From contig NZ_QPIX01000002.1 of NCBI RefSeq assembly GCF_003337715.1, positions 124,001 through 188,000 on the forward strand: DNA of 64,000 nucleotides. Reading direction: 5' to 3'. How positions within the stretch are numbered: the first letter of the stretch is position 1; every line of letters begins with the position of its first letter. The translations under genes were made by a program, and so were the position numbers. Positions 16,903 through 25,858 of this stretch are shown here, one piece after another. Origin of the DNA: Ciceribacter lividus. GTDB lineage: Bacteria; Pseudomonadota; Alphaproteobacteria; Rhizobiales; Rhizobiaceae. The notes beneath the pieces were generated by a model. That model ran no database searches, was not told where the DNA came from, and saw nothing but the letters and a program-made list of their open reading frames with translations.

Positions 16903-16958
16903 GGGAGGCCGGCAACCCTTCGGTGCCTGCGATCCTTGGTTCAAGGACCTGCCCTCCG
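16903..16958 (-). promoter_or_regulatory. Possible S6:S18-binding leader of rpsF
   Basis: The rpsF 5' UTR can fold into an outer stem (GGAGG with CCTCC, 16957-16953 with 16908-16904) enclosing two small hairpins, one with the stem TCCTTG / CAAGGA and one with GGCA / TGCC, and a CCG near the closing stem. A conserved rpsF leader that binds the S6-S18 complex is known in many bacteria and features an exposed CCG. This match is by eye only. Confidence 0.4.
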
Positions 16959-16999
16959 TTCAGCCACCAGCCGAAGGACCGGGTGTTTTGAACAGCGCG

Positions 17000-17027
17000 C
17001 TTATACGCATTTTTCGCGGAAAGGCAA
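17000..17027 (-). promoter_or_regulatory. Sigma-70-type promoter of rpsF operon
   Basis: On the minus strand TTGCCT (17027-17022) is followed after 16 bases by TATAAG (17005-17000). This gives a start near 16993 and a leader of about 215 bases before rpsF. It is the best promoter-like pair in the 277-base gap. Confidence 0.6.
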
Positions 17028-17054
17028 GGCTGAAAAGCCGGAAGTGCGCTTCCG

Positions 17055-17981
17055 TCAGATCGCGAGCGCCAGATAGCCGCCGTAGAGCACGAGCAGCAGG
17101 ACCCCGAAGAGCCGGTTGACCGGCTGGTCGAGCAGGATCGCCGCGGTGAAGACTGCCGCCGCGGCCAGCATCACCGGCACGTCGAAACGGGAGAAGCGCG
17201 GTGCGACGGGAACCGGCAGCACAAGCGCGGTCACGCCGAGGATGAAGAGGATGTTGAAGATGTTCGAACCGACGACGTTGCCGACGGTGACGTCGGACTG
17301 GCGGCGGGACGCCGCCACGACGGCGGTCGCGAGTTCCGGCAGGCTGGTGCCGACCGCGACGACCGTCAGGCCGATCACCGCCTCGGAGACGCCGAAGTCG
17401 ACGGCGAGCTTCGTTGCGCCGCGAACGAGCAGTTCGGCGCCGGAAAACAGCGCCGTAAGGCTTGCCGCGATCAGAATGGCGATCCGCGACCACGGCAGTT
17501 CCTCGCCTTCGATCGTCTCGACGATGCGCGTCGACGGATCGCGCCGGGCCTTGCGGTAGCCCTGTCGCAGATAGACGCCGAGGAGAACCACCATCACCAA
17601 GCCGGCGATCCGCCCGACGGCGCTGAACTGCACGAGCAGGAGCATCAGCGTGGTGGCGGCGAGCATCACCAGCGCGTCACGCCGGACGGCACCGTCCCAT
17701 TCCTTCATCGGCGAGATGGCAGCACCGACGCCGATGATGAGGAGCGTATTGGCGATGTTGGAGCCGACGACGTTGCCGAGCACGAGGCCTGGCGACGCCG
17801 CGAAGGCGGCCCGCAGCGAGACCAGGAGTTCCGGCAGCGAGGTTCCGAAGCCGATGACGACCAGCGAGACGAGCAGCGTCGGGACGTCCAGCCGGCGGGA
17901 CAGGGAGACGGTGCCGCGCAGCAGCCATTCCGCGCCGAAATAGAGACAGACCAGGCCGCTCGCTACGAGGAGGTAATCCAT
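17055..17981 (-). CDS. CaxA/YrbG-type calcium/sodium antiporter
   Basis: A 308-residue inner-membrane protein of the Ca2+:cation antiporter superfamily, with about ten helices in two inverted repeats. Each repeat carries the ion-site motif: GFGTSLPELLVSL with GNVVGSNIANT in the first, and AVGTSLPELATAVV with GNVVGSNIFNI in the second. It should export Ca2+ (or take up Na+) using the sodium or proton gradient. It is a single gene between the rpsF promoter and an aldo/keto reductase. Confidence 0.9.
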   Translation of the reverse strand: MDYLLVASGLVCLYFGAEWLLRGTVSLSRRLDVPTLLVSLVVIGFGTSLPELLVSLRAAFAASPGLVLGNVVGSNIANTLLIIGVGAAISPMKEWDGAVRRDALVMLAATTLMLLLVQFSAVGRIAGLVMVVLLGVYLRQGYRKARRDPSTRIVETIEGEELPWSRIAILIAASLTALFSGAELLVRGATKLAVDFGVSEAVIGLTVVAVGTSLPELATAVVAASRRQSDVTVGNVVGSNIFNILFILGVTALVLPVPVAPRFSRFDVPVMLAAAAVFTAAILLDQPVNRLFGVLLLVLYGGYLALAI

Positions 17982-18084
17982 ATTGCTCCGCTTCGCCGTC
18001 CAGATGGTTCCATTGGAGCAGTCCGGACGGCCGTGCGCAATATGAAATGGCAGCTTCTGCCTAGGTCGCGATGCCGCGGGGGCC

Positions 18085-19128
18085 TCAGATCGGCATGGGA
18101 TAGAAGCGATGGACCTTGGCGATCTCGGCGAGAACCTCGTCCGAGAGCGCGAGATCTGCAGCCGAGATATCGGTCTTCAGCTGTTCCATGCTGGTCGCGC
18201 CGATGATCACCGAGGCCATGAAGGGCCGCGTGAGGCAGAAGGCGAGTGCCATCGCGGACGGATCGAGGCCGTGCTTGCGGGCGATCTCGAGATAGGCGCG
18301 CGTCGCCGGCTCCTGGCGGGGCTGCAGGCGTCCGCCGATGTCGCCGTTGATCGAGCCGCGGGAGCCTGCCGGCTTCTGTCCGTCGAGATACTTGCCCGAA
18401 AGGATGCCGCCGGCGAGGGGAGAATAGGCGAGCAGGCCGACATCCTCGTGATGCGAGACTTCTGCAAGGTCGAGATCGAAGCTGCGGTAGAGGAGGTTGT
18501 ATTCGTTCTGGAGTGTTGCTACCCGCGGGAGCCCCTTCTTCTCGGCGAGCGAGAGATATTTGAGCGTGCCCCAGGCCGTTTCGTTGGAAAGGCCGATCGC
18601 GCGGATCTTGCCGGCCTTCACGCAATCGTCGAGCGCGGAGAGTTTTTCCTCGATGTCGGCGACAGCCTTCTCGCGATCCTGCTTGAAGGGATTGTAGGTC
18701 CACGCCTGGCGGAAGTGATAGTGGCCGCGGTTCGGCCAGTGGATCTGGTAAAGATCGATATAGTCCGTCTTCAGCCGCTTGAGGCTCGCGTCGACCGCCT
18801 CGCGGATCGCCGCCCCGGTGATCGGGCCGCCGCCGCGGATATAGGGCCGTCCGGAGCCGGCGACCTTGGTCGCGAGCACGACGTCCCTGCGCTTGCCGGT
18901 CTTTTCGAACCAGTTGCCGATGATCGTCTCGGTGTCGCCATAGGTCTCGGCGGAGAGCGGCGTGGTCGGATAGAGTTCGGCGGTATCGAAGAAATTGATG
19001 CCGCGGTCGAGCGCGTAGTCCATCTGCTCGAAGGCCTCGGCCTCCGTGTTCTGCGAGCCCCAGGTCATCGTTCCCAGGCAGATTTCGGACACGGTGATGC
19101 CGGTGCGGCCGAGCTTGTTGTACTTCAT
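18085..19128 (-). CDS. Aldo/keto reductase (Tas-like)
   Basis: A 347-residue NADPH-dependent oxidoreductase with the AKR barrel: the LGRTGITVSEICLGTMTWG start, the DTAELYP segment carrying the catalytic Tyr, the KVAG lysine, and DLYQIHWPNR with the His. The IIGATSMEQLKTDI motif near the C-terminus binds NADPH. Length and motifs match the Tas/YdjG-like subfamily (AKR11/12). The start at 19128 is the first Met that gives the conserved MKYNKLGRTG; the earlier frame to 19326 covers intergenic DNA. Substrate unknown. Confidence 0.9.
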   Translation of the reverse strand: MKYNKLGRTGITVSEICLGTMTWGSQNTEAEAFEQMDYALDRGINFFDTAELYPTTPLSAETYGDTETIIGNWFEKTGKRRDVVLATKVAGSGRPYIRGGGPITGAAIREAVDASLKRLKTDYIDLYQIHWPNRGHYHFRQAWTYNPFKQDREKAVADIEEKLSALDDCVKAGKIRAIGLSNETAWGTLKYLSLAEKKGLPRVATLQNEYNLLYRSFDLDLAEVSHHEDVGLLAYSPLAGGILSGKYLDGQKPAGSRGSINGDIGGRLQPRQEPATRAYLEIARKHGLDPSAMALAFCLTRPFMASVIIGATSMEQLKTDISAADLALSDEVLAEIAKVHRFYPMPI

Positions 19129-19375
19129 GAAAGCGGTTCCGTTGCTGGAAAGAATATCAAAGGGCGGGAATTGCCATCCGAATCTAGGTCGATTTCGCTG
19201 TACTGCAAGCTCGTTCTTCGCGTACCTCCGCCGGTGCGCCGATCCTCTTCTCCCGCCTCTGGACAACGTGCCGCGAGCGGGGCAAAGCGGCCGGCCCGCA
19301 CTTGACTCCCTTGGAAAACCCGTCAAAGGGAGAGGAAAAAGTCAGGGAAGAACATATCCCGAGAAGGATTGAACC

Positions 19376-20320
19376 ATGAGTGTGGCATTTACGTTCCCCG
19401 GCCAGGGCAGCCAGGTCGTCGGCATGGGCAAGGAGCTTGCGGAGACCTATCCCGAGGCCCGCGCGGTCTTCGAGGAGGTCGACGAGGCGCTCGGCGAAAA
19501 ACTCTCCTCCGTCATGTTCGAGGGGCCGGAAGAGACCCTGACGCTGACCGCAAACGCCCAGCCGGCGCTGATGGCCGTATCGATGGCGGCGATCCGCGTG
19601 ATGCAGGCCCGCGGCCTCGACCTCAAGTCCAAGGTCGCCTTCGTCGCCGGCCATTCGCTCGGCGAGTATTCGGCGCTCTGCGCCGCCGGCACCTTTTCGC
19701 TCGCCGATACCGCACGGCTCCTGCGCATCCGCGGCAACGCCATGCAGGCCGCCGTTCCGGTCGGCGAGGGCGCCATGGCCGCGATCATCGGTCTCGAGCA
19801 CGGTGACGTGCAGTCCATTTGTGTCGAAGCCTCGGCCGTCGGTCCCTGCCAGATCGCCAACGACAACGGCGGCGGCCAGCTGGTGATCTCCGGCGCCAAG
19901 GCTGCTGTCGAAAAGGCGGCCGGCCTTGCGACCGAAAAGGGCGCAAAGCGCGCCATCATGCTGCCGGTTTCCGCGCCCTTCCATTCCGCCCTGATGGGGC
20001 CGGCCGCCGAGGCGATGCGCGAGGCGCTCGCCAAGGTCGAAAAGAAGGACCCCGTCGTGCCGCTGGTCGCCAATGTGCGCGCCGCACCGGTCACCGCCGC
20101 CGACGAGATCGCCGCGCTGCTGGTCGAGCAGGTCACCGGCCAGGTCCGCTGGCGCGAGACGGTGGAATGGTTCGCCGCAAACGGCGTCACCACGCTTTAT
20201 GAACTCGGCTCCGGCAAGGTCCTGACGGGTCTCGCCCGCCGCATCGACAAGTCCGTGAACGGCATCGCCGTCAATACGCCGGCCGATATCGACGCCGCGC
20301 TCGCCGCTCTTCTCGCCTGA
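19376..20320 (+). CDS. fabD: Malonyl-CoA:ACP transacylase FabD
   Basis: A 314-residue enzyme that loads malonyl groups onto acyl carrier protein. The opening FTFPGQGSQ, the active-site serine in GHSLGEYSAL and the catalytic His in SAPFHSALM are all present. The ribosome site GAGAAGGATT lies seven bases upstream. It starts the fatty-acid cluster; in related rhizobia fabG follows directly, but here an unrelated ORF intervenes. A 7-bp stem at 19306-19332 in the leader might affect expression. Confidence 0.97.
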   Translation: MSVAFTFPGQGSQVVGMGKELAETYPEARAVFEEVDEALGEKLSSVMFEGPEETLTLTANAQPALMAVSMAAIRVMQARGLDLKSKVAFVAGHSLGEYSALCAAGTFSLADTARLLRIRGNAMQAAVPVGEGAMAAIIGLEHGDVQSICVEASAVGPCQIANDNGGGQLVISGAKAAVEKAAGLATEKGAKRAIMLPVSAPFHSALMGPAAEAMREALAKVEKKDPVVPLVANVRAAPVTAADEIAALLVEQVTGQVRWRETVEWFAANGVTTLYELGSGKVLTGLARRIDKSVNGIAVNTPADIDAALAALLA

Positions 20321-20348
20321 TCCATTTGCCCCAAAGGAGGGGACTTGT

Positions 20349-20960
20349 ATGAGTGCCAAAGAGCCATTCCGACTGCGGATAGCTGCTCATCGTGCGGGTG
20401 GCGTTGATGAGATTGTCCGCTTCTTGTCTGACATCAATGCTGCGTACGAGGCGTGTTATTTCTTTGAGGTGCGCCTGACGCGTTGGCAGCGGCGGTACAT
20501 TTTTGAGGCTCCCTCGCACACTTGGCTAGAGCCAAACTTGAGCGTAAACGCAACGGAGCCAAGCAGTATTCTCCCTGAATTTCAGCTGGAGCTGACGAAG
20601 GTATCAATTAATTCTCCTGGGTTCTGGGAGTTTCTAGGTGCTCTAAACCCGCTGCAACAGATGCGGGAGTATCTCAAGGACCGGCATGAGCGCCTAAAGG
20701 ATAAGGACTATCGGAACCTCTCAGAGAAGGAACGGCTCCAGCTGGAGAATGAACTGCTTCGTGCCCAAGTAATCAAAGCGAAACACGATGTTCTTCGCGA
20801 CAGAGTATCGCTGTTGCGCGAGATGGATATGTCTGACCAGCAAATTGCTGAATTGGTGTGGCGAAGTGTCGGGGTGCCGCTTGCCAAACTGGGTCGACAT
20901 CAGGATGCAGGGCTTATCGGAAAGCCTTTGATTGAAAATGAAGAGTCAGAGATAGGATAA
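20349..20960 (+). CDS. Unknown protein inserted between fabD and fabG
   Basis: A 203-residue protein I do not recognise with confidence. Residues 1-110 look like an alpha/beta domain (RLRIAAHRAGGVDEIVRFLSDIN, then VRLTRWQRRYIFEAP and INSPGFWEFLGALNPL). Residues 115-175 form a charged, heptad-like helix (LKDRHERLKDKDYRNLSEKERLQLENELLRAQVI), and a short tail follows. Similar INSPGFWEFLG-plus-coiled-coil proteins occur, as I recall, near bacterial conflict systems, but that is only an impression. Two sample lines count 29 and 30 G+C of 60, far below the fab genes. Strong ribosome site AAAGGAGGGG; it ends six bases before fabG. Likely acquired horizontally. Confidence 0.75.
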   Translation: MSAKEPFRLRIAAHRAGGVDEIVRFLSDINAAYEACYFFEVRLTRWQRRYIFEAPSHTWLEPNLSVNATEPSSILPEFQLELTKVSINSPGFWEFLGALNPLQQMREYLKDRHERLKDKDYRNLSEKERLQLENELLRAQVIKAKHDVLRDRVSLLREMDMSDQQIAELVWRSVGVPLAKLGRHQDAGLIGKPLIENEESEIG

Positions 20961-20965
20961 GAACG

Positions 20966-21703
20966 ATGTTTGATTTGACCGGCCGCAAGGCTCTCGTCAC
21001 CGGCGCAACCGGCGGCCTCGGCGAGGAAATCGCCCGCCAGCTGCACGCGCGCGGCGCCATCGTCGGCCTGCATGGAACGCGTGTCGAAAAGCTCGAGGCG
21101 CTCGCCGCCGAGCTCGGCGACCGGGTCAAGGTCTTCCCGGCGAACCTGTCGAACCGCGACGAAGTGAAGGCGCTGGGCGAGAAGGCGGAAGCCGAACTCG
21201 AAGGGGTCGACATCCTCGTCAACAATGCCGGCATCACCAAGGACGGCCTCTTCGTTCGGATGAGCGACGAGGACTGGGACAGCGTGCTCGAGGTCAACCT
21301 GACGGCGGTCTTCCGCCTGACGCGCGAACTCACGCATCCGATGATGCGCCGCCGCTTCGGCCGCATCATCAACATCACCTCGATCGTCGGCGTCACCGGC
21401 AATCCGGGCCAGACGAACTACTGCGCCTCGAAGGCCGGCATGATCGGCTTTTCGAAGTCGCTCGCCCAGGAGATCGCGACGCGTAACGTGACCGTCAACT
21501 GCGTCGCGCCGGGCTTCATCGAAAGCGCGATGACCGGCAAGCTGAACGACAAGCAGAAGGACGCGATCATGGGCGCGATCCCGATGAAGCGCATGGGCAC
21601 CGGCGGTGACATTGCAGCCGCCGTCGTCTACCTGGCGTCCAACGAGGCGGGCTACGTCACCGGCCAGACGCTCCATGTCAACGGCGGTATGGCGATGATC
21701 TGA
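20966..21703 (+). CDS. fabG: 3-oxoacyl-ACP reductase FabG
   Basis: This 245-residue SDR reduces 3-ketoacyl-ACP with NADPH. It has TGATGGLG (12-19), the NNAG motif, the catalytic serine in INITSIVGVTG, YCASKAGMIGF with Tyr and Lys, and the FabG C-terminus GQTLHVNGGMAMI. Placement in a cluster with fabD, acpP and fabF makes the assignment secure. Its ribosome site lies within the end of the inserted upstream ORF, so it may be translated by coupling to that ORF. Confidence 0.97.
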   Translation: MFDLTGRKALVTGATGGLGEEIARQLHARGAIVGLHGTRVEKLEALAAELGDRVKVFPANLSNRDEVKALGEKAEAELEGVDILVNNAGITKDGLFVRMSDEDWDSVLEVNLTAVFRLTRELTHPMMRRRFGRIINITSIVGVTGNPGQTNYCASKAGMIGFSKSLAQEIATRNVTVNCVAPGFIESAMTGKLNDKQKDAIMGAIPMKRMGTGGDIAAAVVYLASNEAGYVTGQTLHVNGGMAMI

Positions 21704-21975
21704 CGCCTGCGCACGATGTGTGCGGGATTTGCATGTTGAGCAGCCTCTCGCCGGTGATTTTCAGGCTTTGCGAAGGGCTTAAAGCATGTTAAGCGGGCCA
21801 AGGCTGTGTACAGTCGTCCCGAAATGACAGGCGGCAGTTATGCCTAGGCTGCCGTTCGTTGTGGATTGGGCTGAACGAGTTTGCCGGTGAGGTTGCAAAT
21901 GCATCGATCGCCGGTTTGATACAGGGTAGGGGACCGTCGCGGCGCCCCGATACAAAGAAGGTCGAGGAAACCGAC

Positions 21976-22212
21976 ATGAGCGATATCGCAGAACGCGTGA
22001 AGAAAATTGTAATTGACCATCTTGGCGTTGATGCCGAGAAAGTCGTCGAAGGCGCGAGCTTCATCGACGACCTGGGCGCCGACTCGCTCGACACGGTCGA
22101 ATTGGTCATGGCTTTCGAAGAAGAGTTCGGCGTTGAAATCCCGGACGACGCGGCCGATTCCATCCTGACCGTCGGCGACGCGGTAAAGTTCATCGAGAAG
22201 GCTCAGGCCTGA
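21976..22212 (+). CDS. acpP: Acyl carrier protein
   Basis: A 78-residue, very acidic protein that carries the growing fatty acid on a 4'-phosphopantetheine arm attached to the Ser of [17 protein letters not shown]. The start at 21976 follows a GTCGAGGAAACC ribosome site. A 272-base gap separates it from fabG, which allows its own strong promoter, although I see no clear -35/-10 pair. A double hairpin and terminator follow. Confidence 0.97.
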   Translation: MSDIAERVKKIVIDHLGVDAEKVVEGASFIDDLGADSLDTVELVMAFEEEFGVEIPDDAADSILTVGDAVKFIEKAQA

Positions 22213-22227
22213 TCGTTGACATGCTAG

Positions 22228-22288
22228 GCAGGCGGATCGCTTTCGATCCGGCCTGCGGAGGCCCGCTCCTGGCGGGCCTTGCTGTTTT
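22228..22288 (+). terminator. Double hairpin and intrinsic terminator after acpP
   Basis: A first hairpin with a long stem (GCAGGC and GGATCG with complements, 22228-22256) is followed by a second one with the 8-bp stem AGGCCCGC / GCGGGCCT (22259-22266 with 22272-22279) and a T-rich tail TGCTGTTTT. It should stop much of the acpP transcription, so acpP is made in excess over fabF. Confidence 0.8.
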
Positions 22289-22318
22289 CAGACCGAAAGA
22301 ACAGGTGGGCTGCGGACT

Positions 22319-23575
22319 ATGAGACGGGTCGTTATCACCGGTACCGGCATGGTATCTCCTCTGGGGTGTGGAACCGAGGTGACGTGGTCGAGACTTCTCG
22401 CCGGACAGAGCGGCGCACGCCGCGTGACCGAGTTCGAGGTCGATGACCTGCCCGCGCAGGTCGCCTGCCGCATTCCGACCGAAGGCGAAGGTGCATTCAG
22501 TCCGGACGACTGGCTGGAGCTCAAGGAACAGCGCAAGGTCGACAACTTCATCATCTACGCGATCGCTGCCGCCGACATGGCGCTCGAGGATGCCGGCTGG
22601 CACCCCAAGAGCGACGAGGACCAGATCGCAAGCGGCGTGCTGATCGGCTCCGGCATCGGTGGCATCGAAGGTATCGTCGAAGCGGGATTCATCCTGCGCG
22701 ACAAGGGCCCGCGCCGCCTTTCGCCGTTCTTCATTCCCGGACGCCTCATCAACCTCGCATCCGGCCAGGTTTCCATTCGCCACAAGCTGCGCGGTCCGAA
22801 CCACTCGGTCGTCACTGCCTGCTCGACCGGCGCCCATGCCATCGGTGACGCAGCGCGCCTGATCGCGCTCGGCGATGCCGACGTGATGGTCGCGGGCGGC
22901 ACCGAATCGCCGATCAGCCGCATCTCGCTTGCCGGCTTTGCCGCCTGCCGTGCGCTGTCGACTGCCCACAACGACGACCCGACCCGCGCCTCGCGCCCTT
23001 ACGACAAGGACCGTGACGGCTTCGTCATGGGCGAGGGGGCCGGCATCGTCGTGCTCGAAGAGCTGGAGCACGCCAAGGCCCGCGGCGCCAAGATCTACGC
23101 CGAAATCGTCGGCTATGGCCTTTCCGGCGACGCCTATCACATCACCGCCCCGTCCGAAGACGGCGAAGGCGCGCAGCGCTGCATGGCGATGGCGCTGAAG
23201 CGCGCCGGTCTGACGCCCGCCGATATCGACTACATCAACGCCCATGGCACCTCGACCATGGCCGACGTCATCGAGCTCGGCGCTGTCGAGCGGCTCGTCG
23301 GCGATGCCGCCTCGACGATCTCGATGTCGTCGACCAAGTCGGCGATCGGCCATCTGCTCGGTGCCGCCGGCGCCGTCGAGGCGATCTTCTCTGCGCTCGC
23401 GATCCGTGACAATATCGCGCCACCGACGCTCAACCTCGACAATCCCGAAGTGGAGACGGCGATCGACCTCGTGCCGCACAAGGCGCGTGCGCGTGAGATC
23501 AATGTCGCGCTTTCCAATTCGTTCGGATTCGGAGGCACGAATGCCTCGCTGGTCCTGCGTCGCTACCAGGGATAA
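22319..23575 (+). CDS. fabF: 3-oxoacyl-ACP synthase II (FabF)
   Basis: A 418-residue condensing enzyme that elongates acyl-ACP with malonyl-ACP. The catalytic triad is visible: the cysteine in TACSTGAHAI, the first His in NAHGTSTM and the second His in KSAIGHLLGAAG. The closing glycine-rich NSFGFGGTNASL is the ketosynthase signature. Length is normal. It follows acpP after the terminator. Confidence 0.97.
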   Translation: MRRVVITGTGMVSPLGCGTEVTWSRLLAGQSGARRVTEFEVDDLPAQVACRIPTEGEGAFSPDDWLELKEQRKVDNFIIYAIAAADMALEDAGWHPKSDEDQIASGVLIGSGIGGIEGIVEAGFILRDKGPRRLSPFFIPGRLINLASGQVSIRHKLRGPNHSVVTACSTGAHAIGDAARLIALGDADVMVAGGTESPISRISLAGFAACRALSTAHNDDPTRASRPYDKDRDGFVMGEGAGIVVLEELEHAKARGAKIYAEIVGYGLSGDAYHITAPSEDGEGAQRCMAMALKRAGLTPADIDYINAHGTSTMADVIELGAVERLVGDAASTISMSSTKSAIGHLLGAAGAVEAIFSALAIRDNIAPPTLNLDNPEVETAIDLVPHKARAREINVALSNSFGFGGTNASLVLRRYQG

Positions 23576-23689
23576 CCAGCCGGGAGGCCCGGCGCGCCGG
23601 AATGACGCTTTCGGGATGGATGCCGCGTACTGGTTTTCGCCGCAATGTCCGGCGAAAGAGCGGCTGGACCGAAATGGAGAGGAGTGCCG

Positions 23690-24874
23690 GTGAGCGAGAT
23701 CGATCAGAACAGCGGGAATGAAATCGGCCGCGGTGCGGAAACCGCGTCCAAGGGACCGATCATTCCGAAATCGCCGGCCGAAGCGCTGAAGCCGGAACGG
23801 GTTCCCGCACCTCCGAGACGCTCGCGCAAGGCACGCAGCCAGCTGGTGATCTTCCTCAATTTCCTGATGTCGCTGACGGTCATGGTCTTCGTGATCGCCG
23901 TCGCCGGTTTCTATTACGTGATGTCGGCCTACCAGGAGCGGGGACCGCTGCAGGCGAATGTCAATTTTGTTGTTCGTAGCGGCGCCGGTCTTTCCGAGAT
24001 CGCCAACAACCTCGAACGGAGCGGTGCAGTCACTGATTCCCGTATCTTCCGCTATGTGACGGCCACCTATCTCGATGACAACGAGACGCTGAAGGCCGGC
24101 GAATACGAGATCAAGGCGAACGCGTCGATGAAGGAGATCATGGACCTCCTGAAGTCGGGCAGGTCGATCCTCTATTCGATCTCCTTCCCGGAGGGGCTCT
24201 CGGTCAAGCAGATGTTCAAGCGGCTCGCCGACGATCAGGTGCTCGAAGGCGAGCTGCCGGCGGAACTGCCGGTGGAAGGGGCGCTCCGGCCCGATACCTA
24301 CAAGTTCTCCCGCGGGACGAAGCGCGACGAGATCATCAGGCAAATGATCGCGGCGCAGGAAAAGATCGTCGACCAGGTCTGGGAGAAGCGTGCCCCCGAC
24401 CTGCCGCTGAAGAGCAAGCTCGAACTCGTCACGCTCGCCTCGATCGTGGAGAAGGAGACAGGCAAGCCCGACGAACGCGCCCATGTCGCTTCCGTCTTCT
24501 ACAATCGGTTGCAGAAGGGTATGCGTCTCCAATCGGACCCGACGATCGTCTACGGTCTCTTCGGCGGCGACGGAAAGCCCGCCGACCGCCCGATCTTCCA
24601 GTCGGACCTGAAGAAGGAAACGCCCTACAACACTTACATCGTCAAGGGTCTGCCGCCCGGGCCGATCGCCAATCCCGGCCGCGAGGCGCTGGAGGCGGTG
24701 GCCAATCCGTGGCGCACCGAGGACCTCTACTTCGTGGCGGACGGCACCGGCGGCCACGTCTTCGCGGCGACGCTCGAAGAGCACAACGCCAACGTCAAGA
24801 AGTGGCGCAAGATCGAAGCCGAGCGTGGCGTCGAACCCGACGTGGTGATGGACGCTCAGCCGACGAACAACTAG
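23690..24874 (+). CDS. mltG: Endolytic transglycosylase MltG
   Basis: A 394-residue inner-membrane protein that cuts glycan strands near the growing peptidoglycan end. A cytoplasmic region of about 55 residues (with an arginine-rich RRSRKARSQ) precedes one transmembrane helix at about 56-80, and a periplasmic YceG domain follows. The catalytic Glu is in LASIVEKETGKPDERAHVASVF; the family signature NRLQKGMRLQSDPTIVYG follows. The GTG at 23690 has GGAGAGGAG just upstream and was preferred over the ATG at 23645. It sits between fabF and yicC. Confidence 0.93.
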   Translation: MSEIDQNSGNEIGRGAETASKGPIIPKSPAEALKPERVPAPPRRSRKARSQLVIFLNFLMSLTVMVFVIAVAGFYYVMSAYQERGPLQANVNFVVRSGAGLSEIANNLERSGAVTDSRIFRYVTATYLDDNETLKAGEYEIKANASMKEIMDLLKSGRSILYSISFPEGLSVKQMFKRLADDQVLEGELPAELPVEGALRPDTYKFSRGTKRDEIIRQMIAAQEKIVDQVWEKRAPDLPLKSKLELVTLASIVEKETGKPDERAHVASVFYNRLQKGMRLQSDPTIVYGLFGGDGKPADRPIFQSDLKKETPYNTYIVKGLPPGPIANPGREALEAVANPWRTEDLYFVADGTGGHVFAATLEEHNANVKKWRKIEAERGVEPDVVMDAQPTNN

Positions 24875-24964
24875 CGGTCCGATTCCGGCGCTCACATTCC
24901 CGGGCTTTGCCCGAACCGCGAACGCCGGATAAACGCCTGTTTCCAGAGCCTACGGAGTAGATCG

Positions 24965-25855
24965 ATGGCACTGCAATCCATGACCGGCTTCGCCCGAAGC
25001 GAAGGGACGAGCGGGCGCTATCGCTGGGCCTGGGAGTTGCGCTCGGTCAACGGCAAGGGGCTCGATATAAGGCTGCGCCTGCCGAGCGGGATGGAGGCTC
25101 TCGAGGTCGAGGCGCGTCATCGCCTGTCCGAGGCGCTCTCCCGCGGCAATCTGCAGGTGACGCTTTCCGTGACCATAAGCGAAAATCGCGTCGAGGCCGT
25201 CGTCAACGAGGAGGCGCTCGCCGCCGTCCTGAAGCTGCGCGACGCGCTCGGCTCTTCGGTCGTCGATCCTTCGCCGATGCGCCTCGATGCGCTTCTGAAC
25301 ATCCGCGGGCTCGTCGAGTTCCGCGAGGCGGTCGACAGCGAGGAAATCATCGCCGCGCGTGACGCCGCAATCCTCGACGGCCTTTCGAGGGCGATCGCCG
25401 CCCTCGGTGACATGCGCCGACGGGAGGGCGATGCGCTCGGCCGTCTTCTTGCCGCGCATGTCGACAAGATTGAAGAGCTCGCCCGTCGCGTCGAGGCCGA
25501 TCCCTCCCGCTCGCCGGAGGAGATCACCCGCAAGCTCGAGGCGCAGCTTCAGGCCCTGCTGGAAAGCGCACCGTCGCTCGACCGCGACCGGCTGCACGCC
25601 GAGGCCGCGCTGCTGGCGACGAAGGCGGACCTCCGAGAAGAGATCGACCGGCTGAAGGCGCATGTCGCCGCCGCCCGCGAGCTTCTGACCGAAGGCGGCC
25701 CGATCGGCCGCAAGCTCGATTTTCTGGCACAGGAATTTAACCGCGAATCGAATACCATCTGTTCCAAGTCGAATGCCGTCGCGGTGACCTCAGCCGGCAT
25801 CGAGCTAAAGGTCGTCATCGACCAGTTCCGGGAACAGGTCCAGAATTTGGAGTAG
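24965..25855 (+). CDS. yicC: YicC family endoribonuclease
   Basis: A 296-residue protein of the YicC family, recently described as endoribonucleases. It has the family start MTGFARSEG, the WELRSVNGKGLDIRLRLP segment and the C-terminal signature GRKLDFLAQEFNRESNTICSKSNAV. It lies three bases before gmk, the same yicC-gmk neighbourhood as in many Proteobacteria, and the two are surely co-transcribed. Confidence 0.93.
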   Translation: MALQSMTGFARSEGTSGRYRWAWELRSVNGKGLDIRLRLPSGMEALEVEARHRLSEALSRGNLQVTLSVTISENRVEAVVNEEALAAVLKLRDALGSSVVDPSPMRLDALLNIRGLVEFREAVDSEEIIAARDAAILDGLSRAIAALGDMRRREGDALGRLLAAHVDKIEELARRVEADPSRSPEEITRKLEAQLQALLESAPSLDRDRLHAEAALLATKADLREEIDRLKAHVAAARELLTEGGPIGRKLDFLAQEFNRESNTICSKSNAVAVTSAGIELKVVIDQFREQVQNLE

Positions 25856-25858
25856 GAA

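Noticed and set aside
22190..24895. A 901-codon open frame on the minus strand opposite fabF and mltG
   Set aside because: It is antisense to two clear genes, has the Arg/Gly/Asp-rich composition of GC-rich shadow frames and shows no domain.
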